From Marsupella aquatica (lineage: Eukaryota; Marchantiophyta), in NCBI GenBank assembly GCA_973895155.1, contig OZ316893.1, forward strand, positions 26,908,001-26,972,000: DNA of 64,000 nt, read 5' to 3'. Numbering within the stretch: the stretch's first letter is position 1; each line of letters begins with the position of its first letter. The notes under the pieces are model-generated. The model worked only from the letters and a program-made list of their open reading frames with translations, was not told where the DNA came from and did no database searches. This document shows positions 12,491 to 23,683 of this stretch, piece after piece. A program made the position numbers and the translations under genes.

Positions 12491-13780
12491 AAGTAGTCTG
12501 GACAAGGCTGACTACAGTATTAGGGACATCCAAAAATGGGGGGTAGTTTGAACTAGTGTTGCCACTGTGGGCTAGAATGAGCCGGTGGAAGGGAACCCTA
12601 CCTCTACCCAGAACCTAAACTAATTTTGACCAATACTTATAGTCTTGGTTATAGTGCACCAAGACTATATTTGTAGTTGGGGCGGTCATGTCATAAAGAT
12701 TGACAAACACACCATGAAAGTGGTATGAGTTCATGATTTCCAGAAGATAGGCTAAGGTGAAGTTGGGCAACGTTGCCATTTGGGCAGGGGCATTAGAAGT
12801 TTTCAACACATTCTCTCCTTCCACTTCTTTCATCAGCCAATTAAAGGGCTCCAAGATCATGGAACATTTAACTACAAATGGGAATTAGCAGCAGTTGGCA
12901 GAAAGAAGGTTTCATGACCTCTTTTTGTTGTTTGGAGATGGCTAATGCTGTTGACAAAACTTGTGCTAATATGCATCCTACGGATGCTGATAGTCCTTGC
13001 TTTGAGATATGGTTGGCCTAAAATCAACTCTTTGTGAAGAAGGTGCAAGATACAACAAGGCTGTCTGATGCTAAAAACGAGGGAGAAGACTTTGTAAAAG
13101 AAACAATATATGGCCTCATAGCTGGTCGGTACTTTTTTTGGGTAGCACTTTTGTTTGTGGTTAGCTCAGTCTCGTGTGACAACTGCTTTTGGTCATGGGA
13201 CCTGGTTGGCTGAAGTGAAGCAAATGTGCTGAGGGACCCCACCAACCCCCCTCTGTATTTGGGGTGTTGAGTATGTGGGGGGAGGGTATGAGATTTGTAT
13301 AGAAACATAGTATAGTACAGGAACATACCAAGTGTACCAGCTGTCACAAGCTTATTGGAGAGGAAGGACAAGCATACTGGTACCAGTATACTAGAAGGAG
13401 TGCATGAAGTTACTCTTCAGGCATTTATGACTAAAGGTGTTGCCTTCAGAGTAAGTGCACCTAAAAGGATGGCCAGGAAGTACATCCACTAAGTGATTTT
13501 GTACATTCAATCTGGGATTTTGTACATCCATCCTATAATCAGTGTCATACTTTGATTACAGGTTTTAGGTCACAGACCTAATATTTGACTGAATCAAGTG
13601 AAATGAGAATTGGTTGAACTAGGGTTTTGGACAATCAACTACCAACTTGCAATTGGAAGCTACACTCTGGATCCCATGATCTAGATTGAACTCTAGATTG
13701 GGATAAGTTTTGGGGCCACAACAGGTGGGGATGGCAATTGGGGGCCTAAGGGCATATAGGCTAGTATGCAGCCAAAATAT

Positions 13781-13985
13781 AAGACTAGGATAGCACAGAG
13801 TAAATTGTGGTTGAATCTCAAAATTGGAACCTGTATGTGAGGGTAGCTTAGACCATAATATTGTGACCAAAGTTTTTGAGAAGATACAACAAAACCATAA
13901 AGCTAGGATGGTACAGAGTAAATTATAGTTGAATCTCAAAATTGGAACCTATATCTGAGGGTAGCTTAGTCTATAACATTGTGAC
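13781..13985. repeat. Tandem duplication of about 120 bp, with a third fragment near 14410-14462
   Basis: The string tagctcagagtaaatt-like motif (cacagagtaaattgtggttg in copy 1, tacagagtaaattatagttg in copy 2), followed by aatctcaaaattggaacct and gagggtagcttag, occurs at about 13787 and 13907. A shorter relative (actatacaacaaaaaatgta, then gctgggatgtacagagta) lies at about 14418-14460, beside the left end of retrotransposon A. Confidence 0.7.
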
Positions 13986-14479
13986 GGCATGTTCCTGGTC
14001 GCCTACAAACCTCTGTATTCCTTTGATCCCCTGAGAAGCTTTGATTGTGGTTTCTCTTGGTCTCATTTAAGGTTTCTCCCATGATCCAAGTTTGATAGGT
14101 TTAAATTGCTTTCAGAGATTTTCTCTCTACAATTCTTAATCCTCTTTGGCTTTTCATCCTGGGACAGTTGTTCAGATTTTGGGTCAGATTTTAGTGTGAC
14201 TTCCCTCACTCCTCCAGCCCTCAGATTTGTGGTTTCGCTTTGTTAGTTTTTCTTGGTGGGTGACATATTGTCACTTTTCACTGTTGCTCCTGTTTTGACC
14301 TTGACCTTGTGACTGCATGAGTTTGGACTTTCCCTGACTTCTGGTCCTTGATTTTTTTGAAATTAGGCTCCTTTTACTCCCTGCTTTACTGGGGTTTGTT
14401 TTTCTGACCAGAGTTTTGAGACTATACAACAAAAAATGTAGAGCTGGGATGTACAGAGTATAGCATGAGAAGGGTGCAA

Positions 14480-14863
14480 CCTGGCTCTTTCTTTTTCTTG
14501 AAAAGAGCACTTTACTCATAAGGAGGAAAGTAAAACCCAATAAAAACGGGAGTCACCGGTCAGCCCAGACGGGTCAAGGACCAACAACCACTCAAGGGCC
14601 AAGACACGTCCAAACAAGTCCGGGTTTGGACTTGCCCGGCAAATAGAGGCTTTAGAGTCCGTCAACCGGCAACTTGTCACCCGGACCGTCCCGGCCATGA
14701 CCTCCCGGCTCTGGCTGGCTCACACCCTGTCGTGCGCATACACATCGCTACCCAACATACATCGCTTGTCACACATATCCAAGCATAGTCACAATCTAAC
14801 GACACAAACCTAAGAGAATGATCTACAAATGGAACCCATGTCCATACATGCCCAAAACCCACA
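14480..14863 (-). repeat. Element A 3' LTR, start preserved, end truncated
   Basis: Immediately after the polypurine tract the minus strand starts TGTGGGTTTTGGGCATG. The first ~170 bp (14863 down to about 14695) match 63660-63785 on the plus strand (shared cattctctta, then gatgtatgttg and tagtgatgt-like strings). A CCGGG-rich section follows. The end is lost near 14480, where a local non-LTR repeat family resumes. Confidence 0.6.
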
Positions 14864-14875
14864 ATCGCCCCCCTA
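14864..14875 (-). other. Polypurine tract of element A
   Basis: The minus strand reads agctaggggggcgat just before the TGTGGG start of the 3' LTR. A G-run at this position is the usual primer for plus-strand DNA synthesis. Confidence 0.55.
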
Positions 14876-15038
14876 GCTGGAAGTGAGGTCCCCTAACTCT
14901 AGCTAGCCATGAGTTCTACAAGGTTGATATACACCTTTTTAGGTGTGAAGATCAGGAGGCCGGGTGCAAGTGAGCCCCATCGATCACCTACCTGCAATCT
15001 ATATCTTCCACGAGAACACAAATGATAACTAGTCGGCA

Positions 15039-16373
15039 TCACCGACATTGAGGACACAACCATGATCCACTAGGAATCATGTGCAAGGGTGGTGTCAAAC
15101 ACGACATGTGCCATCCTCTAGAACACCGATCACAAATCAACATAGTAGCTGCTCCCTGAGCAGACCCACACAACATACACTTCAAGCCAGCACAAACATG
15201 TGCCAAGCTTGGATCCACAGTACCATCAATGTTTGGAAGATGACATGGCGCACAGTTACGCACATGATCCTTCCAAACCATACCATCACGTCCTTCCAAT
15301 ATAAGGACTCCAGAAGGCAACACTTCACGCACACGTAAGATTGTCCGCCCTGCGGTCACATCAAGCGTTGTTGGTGCTGTCTGCTGCAAATAAACATAAT
15401 CGCCAGGATGAAATCTTCTAATCCTCGTGCGATAACCTCCTCCACGAATAGTAGCATACCGCAAAGTATCACGATGTTGGGCAATAGCAAGGTTGTCAAA
15501 GGCCATGGGCATGACTCTCTCAAAAACTCGTGCCCTGTCTGAACAAACCTTGACCCAAACATCTGGATCATCCAAATCCACAATAGTTGCAACATCACGA
15601 CGAATAGCCGCTGGCAAATCTGGTTCTCTACCATAGAGCAAGAAATAAGGTGAAAAGGATGCAAGTGATGCTTGTCGACTAAAACGATAGCCCATAGCTA
15701 ACCAAGGTAGTTGGAGATCCCAGTCTCCCAAATGACCAACCTGCAAGCCATACTTACGCAATCCTCTCTTCACAGTTTGTACAACTCTCTCTACCAATCC
15801 ATCTGCCTCAGGATGATCGCGAGAAGTAGTACGATGATCAATCAGAGCTTGCGCACACAAACTCTCAAAATCTCCACGGAATTCCGTGCCCTGATCAGTC
15901 AACACCTCAGCTGGTGCTCCAAAGTGACTGAGTACTCGATCCAAAAATGTGGTAGCCACTCCTCCACTAGCTTTATCTGGCAATGCCACTAGTTCAATCC
16001 ACTTGGAGAAGTGCTCCACCATAACCAAAACATACCGATTGTGACGTTGGGTAAGAGGCAATGGACCAGCAAAGTCCAAACTCCATCGATATCCCAAACC
16101 CATGATCGGTAGCGGATGCAACTGGGGAGTGGGAGCATTGAACGATGCTCGCACTCGATCACAAACCACACACTTAGCTATCAATTGTTGGACATCAGTG
16201 TGCATACCACGCCACCAATATTGTGTCTGCAGCAAGCTATAAGTGCGCTTTACACCAAAGTGCCCTAACTCTTCGTGCGCATGTCGCACCAAATGTACTC
16301 GTTGTGACGGTTTTGGTACAACCAACACCTTCCCATCACGTAGTACCCTCAAAAGATGGTTTCCTTCCCATCA
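15039..16373 (-). pseudogene. Element A integrase with C-terminal PHD finger
   Basis: This is the longest intact piece of A (437 residues from 16352). It starts with the His2-Cys2 zinc module (HLVRHAHEELGHFGVK, later KCVVCDRVR). The catalytic core follows with Asp in SLDFAGPLP, Asp in VLTDQGTEF and Glu in PEADGLVER, giving the D,D,E triad. A GPY/F-like C-terminal domain (HPGDYVYL) comes next. The end (about residues 391-437) is a PHD finger with C4HC3 spacing: CMLC, ICDRC, WHMSC, LCPQC. PHD fingers usually read the histone H3 tail, so this may guide integration, much as chromodomains do in chromoviruses. It is separated from RNase H by an in-frame TGA at 16371-16373. Domain calls are firm; the targeting role is inference. 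Confidence 0.9.
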
Positions 16374-18166
16374 AAATCTCTTGGCTCGTTGTAGAACCCT
16401 ATCACGCTCCTTAGCATCAACATTGCCACCAATGGAGCCACCATGCAAATATTCCAACACTCTCACATCGTTGTGAATATCTTGCTGTCCAAAAACTACA
16501 TCACCAACATCCATATCCGAAGACTCATCATCTACTCCATCCAATGAAGTAAAGTCTACAGATCCACTGCATGCTGGCACCCAACAAAGGAAAGCAGATG
16601 CATGCCATCCTGGCACCATCTCCTTATCTGTCTCATCATGCCATCGAGCTCCAGTCTCATCCTCTTGACTGGTACATGGATTGCGGCTCAACCCATCCGC
16701 ATCCAAATTCACTTTTCCAGGTCTATGCACAACCTGAAAATCATACTCCTGCAACAACAATGCCCATCGTGCAAGCTTCCCTTTAAGCTTATCAGACTCC
16801 ATTAACCACTTGAGAGGTTGATGATCAGTGATCAAGGTGAACAAATTACCAAATAAATAGCAACGGAAATGTGCCACAGCCCACACTGCTGCCAAACACT
16901 CTCCCTCATAAGAGCTATACTTAGCCTCTGCTGAATTGTTGGATCTACTGGCATACGCCACAACAAACTCATTCCCCTCATCATCCTTCTGAGTCAACAC
17001 TGCTCCAAGTCCTACTCCACTCCAATCAGTGTGAAGCTGAAATGGTCGCCCTGAAATGGGTCTTCTCAAAATAGGTGTTGACGCCAGTCTTTCCTTCAAT
17101 TCTTGGAAAGCATGCTCCTGGTCGTCTCCCCAAATCCACTCCTGATCCAACTTAGTGAGTATAGTTAAAGGTTTAGCAAGCTGGCTAAATCCTTTAACAT
17201 ACCTCCTATAGTAGCTCGCCAATCCCAAGAATGCACGAACTCTGCTCACATCAGTAGGACGAGGAATCTGTGTAATGGCCTCCAGCTTAGTCTGTTGCAC
17301 ACCCAATCCTCCTGGGTAGATAGTGTGGCCCAAATACTCAATCTTCTCTTGAAAGAACTTACACTTGCCGGGATGGAGCTTCAATCCATGTTCCCTCAAT
17401 CTCTCAAACACAATCTGCAAGTGTCTAAGATGTTCTTCCACAGTAGAAGAATAAACCAAAATATCATCAATATAACATCTGACAAAATCCAAACCTGCAA
17501 GGATTCGATCCATGACTCTCTGGAACTCAGCTGGTGCATTCTTCAACCCAATGGTAAGAACAACCACTGATACAAACGATCTTTGCCATAAGAATCAATC
17601 CCCCAGAATGCTATCTTGGACCTGTCAGAATGCCTAATTGGCAACTGATGGTACCCCGCTCTGAGGTCCAACGAACTAAAAATCCTTGCATGCCCCACTG
17701 CATCAAAGATCTCCTCCGGTGTAGGCATGGCATATCGATCAGATTTTGTCTGACGATTAATAGGCCGGTAATCACCGCACATTCGCCTATCCATGTAATT
17801 GCCATGCACATCCTTCTTGGCTGGCATCATTGTGGCAGATGCATACTCTCCGTATGAAATCTCCACCAAACCAGCTTCCAACAAATCTTGAGTTCTACTC
17901 CGAATCAACGCCCTCTCCATATCACTATATCGGTATGGTCGTCGAAAGATTGGCGCATCACTAGCCAATTCAATCTGAATACCAGGGCCCTTCAATGTTC
18001 ACAAATCCTTCATGCTAAATGCAAAACAATTCCAATAACTCTTCAAGAATTGATGCATTCGATGTCTCTCACCCCCTGTCAACTTAGGGCCAATTTATGG
18101 CTCCCAACTCTCCATCAAAGCTGTGATGTCTTCCTTTGGTGTTGAAGAGATAGTCGGTGGTTGCTA
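16374..18166 (-). pseudogene. Element A reverse transcriptase and RNase H, broken
   Basis: The reverse transcriptase begins near 18000 (IELASDAPIFRRPYRYS) and includes MMPAKKD, RRMCGDYRPIN, SSLDLRAGYHQ and the active site CYIDDILVYS (YIDD at about 17463-17474). RNase H follows (FQLHTDWSGVG, YEGECLA, LITDHQPLKWLM), then a connection to the integrase. The lead-in from the methyltransferase has in-frame stops TAG (18164-18166), TAA (18095-18097) and TGA (17999-18001). A one-base loss near 17560 shifts the frame inside the palm domain, between LFLPLG and LKNAPAEFQRV. The proteins would have copied element RNA into DNA in a cytoplasmic particle; this copy cannot. Confidence 0.9.
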
Positions 18167-19200
18167 TTTAGCAACAATTTGAGCAGTCCCAACCTGCTCA
18201 ACAATCTGTCCTGCCTTGGCCAATCCTGCCATAGGTCCATGGGCTGTCTGCTCGCCCCCAGCTGTGGTCGCTACTGTCTCAGTAGACCGCAAGCTCACCA
18301 ACGGACGATCAGTAACACCAAAAGAGCGCATCCGCAATTGTTCAGCTAATCCCAAGCTGATAATCCAAGTCAAGCAATTCAAATCCATGGCTTGACCAAG
18401 GACTTGGCGGCGTGAACTCTCTAACACAGAGGCAACCGTAGTGGTGCCAGTCAAAAATCCCATAGCGCGCTCTCTTTTATCAGCAGTAGGTTCCACTAAC
18501 TGCTGTAGAGTTGTATCCCATACAAGTCCAGGCCCACTTGCTCTGAATGCATATGAAGCAGAATGGCTCACAAAAGTGGGTAATGCACAACGTGGGCGAC
18601 CAACTACATTGACCACTGCCAATGGAGGTCTATCAGGCTGGGTCACACCTTGTGCACGACGCCCTGGATCCAAAATATCATCCACCACCAAGGCTGTTGA
18701 GCGAGGAATGCTATCAAATGCTCGCTTCAACACCTCACAAGGTAACAAATTAGTCCACCACAAGCGTGGATGATGTGCACGAGAACCCACACGTGCAGCA
18801 TCCAATAACACAGCAGGTCCAATCCAAGACTTAACCTGATGAACGCTGGCAACAAGTCAATGACGATCATCACCCAATAATGGCACATTCTCCAAAATGT
18901 AGGCAGGGGAATGTGTCTGATGCAACTGAAGATGACGCAATACCCGTAACATCTCCCAAAACAATGCAGATCTTGGATCATGAAGTCCATGTCCAACTCC
19001 ACCTCTAGATTGACCCTGACATGGCCAACCCGCAATCATCAAATCAATGGGGCCAACGCGATCCACATGATCCGCCCCCACCAATGAAATATCAGCTGGC
19101 AATGCATGTTGATAACCACGAACGACATGTCGTGACATATAGTATCGTAGCCATAGTGTATCGAAAACATACAAGTCACTGGCAATGCATATGTGCAAGC
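18167..19200 (-). pseudogene. Element A DNMT3-like cytosine methyltransferase, C-terminal part
   Basis: Continuing A's methyltransferase past element B, this piece carries motif IV with the catalytic cysteine (DLMIAGWPCQGQS, Cys near 19020), motif VI (AYILENVPLLG), an in-frame TGA at 18857-18859, motif VIII (SRAHHPRLWWTNL), the RERAMGFLTGTT stretch and motif X (RRQVLGQAMDLNCLTWI). The motifs run I to X without the permutation of DRM enzymes, so it is DNMT3-type. PCQ and ENV are intact, unlike in B. The stretch between the insertion site and ALPADISLVG is about 30 residues longer than in B. Confidence 0.85.
19196..19200. other. Target-site duplication of element B, left copy
   Basis: The plus strand reads CAAGC (GCTTG on the element strand), identical to 28667-28671 on the other side of B. 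Five base pairs is the usual length for Ty3/gypsy integration. Confidence 0.7.
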
Positions 19201-19343
19201 TGCTAGCAACCAACATCCTGAGAAAAAAGTCCAATCACATTCACAAGTGCCAAGAAAAAGCAACTGAGATGGTATGTACGTAGTGGAGGTGTAAACCTCT
19301 GTATCCCCCCCAGACCATAGTCAAAAGGAGGGCAGAAGAAAAT

Positions 19344-20204
19344 TCAGGTAGCACGTGGAGCACAGGAAGGGCAAAACCATAACCCTTTTGGCACCTGGGT
19401 AAGTTCAGGCCGAAGGCAGAAAAGATGGTACCCTCCATTGCAATTGTCACATAGCAGCATCTGGTCAGCATCATCAATTCGCAAACACACTTTGCAAGGG
19501 TAGTCCACAGGTGGAATCCAAGTAGAAGTCACAATGGTGGGATCCAGGTTAGGCAGATGACAAGGGGCGTAATTCTTGGCATTGTCAGCAATTGTGCGCC
19601 CATCTGCCCCTTGTAACTCTAGCACTCCAGACGGTCGAATAGCTTTGACCCTGAGAATAGTGCGACTGGTAGAGGTGTCCAGGGTGTCGTTAGCTTGCCG
19701 CTACAAGTACACAAAATCTCCCACTTCAAACTTCCTGACCTTGGGCTGAAAAGTGCCCCCTCGTGTGTGTGCATAACGCAGTGTGTCCCTGTGCTGTGCA
19801 ATGGCCAAATTCTCCATGGCCATGGGCATAACCCTCCTGAATAGGGCAGCCCTCTCAGAGATCACATCAGACCAAGTCACAGCTGAATCCAAGTCCACCA
19901 CCTGAAGCATGTGAGAAGCAATAGCAGAAGGTGGAACTGGGTGACGACCAAACAACAAGAAGTAGGGAGAAAAGTTAGACAGTGATGCATGTCTAGACAT
20001 CCTATACCCCATGGCAATGTAGGGTAAGGCCAGGTCCCAATCCTCCTTGTTTTTGGTGAGGCAGATCTTCCGAAGGCCCTTCTTGCATGTCTGAACCATG
20101 CGCTCTGCCAAGCCATCTGCCTGTGGGTGATCTCGTGATGTCCGGCGATGATCAATGAGAGCCTGATCAAGCAGCTCCTGGAACTCTCCTCTAAACTCTG
20201 AGCC
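19344..20204 (-). pseudogene. Element B integrase C-terminal half with PHD finger
   Basis: The frame continues from the integrase core: after the amber codon at 20205-20207 it reads GSEFRGEFQELLDQALIDHR, then HPQADGLAERMVQT with the catalytic Glu, the core end, and a GPY/F-like domain (EVGDFVYL). A second in-frame TAG lies at 19701-19703, where A has a glutamine codon. The PHD finger closes the protein before the TGA at 19344: CKVC, LLCDNC, YHLFC and FCPSC in C4HC3 order. Its aromatic/acidic pattern (DDADQMLLCDNC) is like PHD fingers that bind the H3 tail. Confidence 0.88.
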
Positions 20205-22675
20205 CTAGTCAGTGAGACATTCTGCACAAGCTCCAAAGCGGCTGAGAACTTGTTGCAAGAATGCCTGGCTGGTGCTACGGGAGGTCTTATCCGGCAATGC
20301 CACAAGTTCTATCCACTTGGAGAAATGCTCTATCATGATCATGATGTAGAGATTACCCCGAGATGTTAGGGGTAATTCTCCAGCCAAATCACATGACCAA
20401 CGATAAAACATGCCCTGAATAGGGAGTGGATGAAGTGTGGGTTGCCGAGATGTGAAAGAAGTCCTTACCCTATCACACTGCTCACACCGGGCAATAACAT
20501 CTCGAACCTGGCCATGCATGCCTCTCCAATGATAATGGGGGACCAAGAGGCTATAAGTCCTCTTAACACCAAAATGACCAAGCTCAGAATGTACCTTACG
20601 GATAAGGCCAACCCTCTCATGAATGGGTGGAACCACCACTTCCCTGTCTGGCAAGCATCGCACAAGATGATCTCCCTTCCACAAGTAGCGCTTGGACCTT
20701 TGCTGAATTCGGTCTCTCTGGGCAGCAGTAACATGGGTGGGGTACTCCCCATCCTGCAGAAATCTCAGAGTGTCGCTGTCCTCCCATATGTCCACCACAG
20801 GTTGGTCAACAATGTAGCATGGCAGCAAAGCAAGATAGGTAGATGCATGAAATGTAGGCAGGATGGAAACCTGGTCAAAATCCTGCCGTGCATCTGAGGG
20901 ATCATCAGAGGCAATCAAAGGGCTGCGGGACATAGTGTCAGCATTTTGATGTGTCACACCAGGCCTATGAATTACCTCAAAATCATACTCCTGGAGTATG
21001 AGTGCCCAACGAGCAAGCTTGCCAGTAAGCTTGTCGTTGGTCATCAACCACTTCAAGGGCTGGTGGTCGGTGTAGAGAACAAACCTGGTCCCATAGAGGT
21101 AGGGCCTGTAATGTATGACAGCCCACACAACAGCAAGGCATTCACCCTCATAAGAAGAATAATGACTCTCTGCCTGATTGTTGCTCCTGGATGCATAGGC
21201 AATGACGTACTCTTTACCTTCCTCATCATGCTGGCCCAGAATGGCACCAATCCCAAGGGCACTCCAATCTGTGTGTAGCACAAAGACCTTGTTGAAATCA
21301 GGTCTTCTCAGCACCGGGTATTCTGAGAGCTTCTCCTTCAAAGTGGCAAATGCTGCCTCAGCATCTGTACTCCATGTCCAAGTCACATTCTTTTTCAACA
21401 AAGCATACAATGGGTGTGCAATGGTACTGAAATCTTTGATGTAGATCCGGTAGTAATTGCACAACCCAATAAAACTCCTCAAAGTGTGAACATCGGTAGG
21501 AGTGGGCATTTCCAAGATGGATACCACCTTGGCCCAGTGAGCCATGGTTCCATTTGGAAGAATGCGATGCCCAAGATATACTACTGATCTGACAGCAAAT
21601 TCACACTTCTTGGGGTGTATCTTTAGGTTCACCTTCTTAAGCCTCATGAATAGCTCCTCAAGGTCAAGTAGATGCTGGTCAAATCCTTTGCTGTGGACCA
21701 ACACATCATCAATGTAGCATTTCAGAAACTCAGCACCTTGCAGAACCTGGTCCATGACTCTTTGAAAGAATATGGGCGCATTCTTCAAGCCAAATGGCAT
21801 CACCAACCACTCCCATAGTTGGTTACTACCATGGAAAGCTGTTTTCTTGCGATCCTTTGCAAGCAGCAAAATCTGGTTGAAGCCTTGCCTTAGATCCACA
21901 AGAGTGAAGATGTCTGAGTCTCCAATGCTGTCAAATATCTCCTCTGGCCGCGGCATGGGGTACCTGTCCTGGGGTGTGACCAGGTTCAATGGCCTATAGT
22001 CCCCACACATGCGCTTCTCTGTCCACAATCCATTGGAATCCTTCTTTGCTGGCATCACTGTAGCTGCCGCAAAATCTGATGTAGATGGTTGAATAAGACC
22101 AGCTTCATAAAGCTCTTGGCACCTCTCATCCACCAGCTGCCACTCATGCTTACTCAAACGGTGTCTCTGCCTAAAGATAGGTGTTTCATCAGCCAACTCA
22201 ATGGAGAACTGCATAGTCTTGCACTTACCCAAGTCCTTCATAGAGAAAGCAAACACATTCTCATGCTTGAGGAGCAAATTCAGCAGCTGGTCCTTCTGTC
22301 TTTTACTCAGGTGGTTGCCCATGATAAATGTGTAGTTAGCAACACTAGGAATAGGACCTGATGTACTCGTGCTTGAAGAGCCAGAAGTGCCAGCCTCTCC
22401 ACTGTCCAAGCTGCTAGCATGCTGCTGATAAGGTAATGAGGCCTCTCCAAGGCCTGTTGTATTTGTTGCTCTGGTCTGATCCACACTATGAAACTCAGAA
22501 ATAATGTCAGCCACATTACAAGGGACCTCCTCCCCCCCAACACTTGGACTGAAGCGGTGAGTGTTGAATAGAGGTAAGTGCACCTGGTCTGGATGCCATG
22601 TAGCAGCACTGTGGAGGGGTAGGGCTGGAGCTCCTAATGCTGGAGGAATGTACATCTGAAAAAGGATGCAAGTGA
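20205..22675 (-). pseudogene. Element B reverse transcriptase, RNase H and integrase N-terminal half
   Basis: This is one long open frame in the same frame as the end of the methyltransferase. A Ser/Thr/Gly-rich spacer (SSLDSGEAGTSGSSSTSTSG) separates the two. The reverse transcriptase contains VMPAKKDSNG, KRMCGDYRPLN, FTLVDLRQGFNQ and YIDD (about 21705-21716). RNase H shows FVLHTDWSALG, YEGECLA and LYTDHQPLKWLM. The integrase zinc module (RKVHSELGHFGVKRTYS, then RCEQCDRVR) and the first catalytic Asp (WSCDLAGELPL) follow. The frame is ended by TAG directly after the second catalytic Asp (ECLTD, stop 20205-20207). Apart from this stop the frame is uninterrupted, which implies fairly recent activity. 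Confidence 0.92.
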
Positions 22676-23683
22676 CCAGAAGCCAAGTGAGAGCATTGAG
22701 ATCCATTACCCTGCCAAGTAAAGCAGTCCTGGCCAGCCTGGTGATTTTGGTGTGACCTGTAGTACCGGGTTGGAAGCCCATAGCCCGTTCTCTCTCCTCA
22801 GGACTAGGTTCATCCCATGTACCGGTAGAATGTCGATAAACCAGCCCAAGACCATCACCCTGAAAAGCATGTGCACCTGGAAAGGACACAAATGTAGGCC
22901 AAGCAGCACGGGGTTGTCCAATGGTATTAGCTGGATACCAAGGTGCTGGCTCTTGCCGTGTAACTGGTTGGCAAGAACTGTCAGGATCCAAAATCTGGTC
23001 CACTGTAAGGTTAGTGTCCCTGGATGTGTGGTAAAGAGCCATCTCCAGCAAGGAAGGTGGTGCAAGGTTAGTCCAAAAGTTACGAAGACGATGTGCATAA
23101 GAACCACAGTGCACTGCATCAATGAGAAGGGTGGTCCCAAGTAGTGCTGGACCACACTGAAATCCTCTTTGACCTGTGGACGCTGGTCAAACTGAGATGG
23201 AGTATTCTCAATGATATAACCAACAGCAGGATAAAGGGATTGAGCCCAGGTGAGAATCTGAACCAATGCTGTAAAAAGGCCAGAACGAGAATCATGCAGT
23301 CCAGCATCGTGACCAGCAGCTGAAAACCCTTGGCATTCCCAACCAGCTATGATCAAATCAAGGGAGCCAAGAAGGGTTAAGTGCCGGTGCTGGACAAGCT
23401 GGATATCTGGAGGAAAGAAAGAAAATGCAGACTTCCATGCACTGTGTGAAAACTGCTGAGGAAATCGCTCTGAAAATTCCAGCAGACGGGATTCAGCCAC
23501 TTGCCTTGCACTTGGATCAATATCCACATAGATGTACTGCTTCACCACCATGCCAGACTTTAGGAGAGCTTCCAAGCCTGTAGAAATGCCACCAAAAAGC
23601 TCAAGCAATGTAAGGCCATCTGAAGGAGGAGTCCAGGTAATTGGTGCGCTCAAGATTGGGGCTATTGGTTGTCCATTATGCTA
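22676..23683 (-). pseudogene. Element B DNMT3-like C5-cytosine methyltransferase domain
   Basis: The domain lies between protease and reverse transcriptase, about 315 residues. Motif I is TLLELFGGISTGLEALLKSG (about 23611-23552). Motif II is YIYVDIDPSARQV, motif IV is LIIAGWECQGFSAAG with the catalytic Cys at about 23333-23335, and motif VI is YIIENTPSQ. Motif VIII (CGSYAHRLRNFWTNLAPP) follows, then ERERAMGFQPGTT and motif X (RLARTALLGRVMDLN). The last two closely match the C-terminal signature of animal DNMT3 enzymes, and the order is unpermuted. These enzymes put methyl groups on cytosine de novo using S-adenosylmethionine. Oddities: the invariant Pro before the catalytic Cys is Glu (ECQ), ENV is ENT, a frameshift lies near 23138, and an in-frame TAG (23681-23683) separates it from the protease. 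Confidence 0.9.

Larger units (their letters stand above)
11737..14479. other. Intergenic region, OMA1 3' flank and repeats
   Basis: An AATAAA signal for the protease gene occurs near 12144. The rest contains repeats listed separately and no open frame with a recognisable domain. Confidence 0.5.

Noticed and set aside
20205-23114. Host gene interpretation of the long 969-codon frame
   Set aside because: It contains reverse transcriptase, RNase H and integrase motifs and continues in the frame of neighbouring element pieces.
22676-23683. DRM-type (rearranged) plant methyltransferase
   Set aside because: Motif I precedes IV, VI, VIII and X; DRM enzymes have the permuted order.
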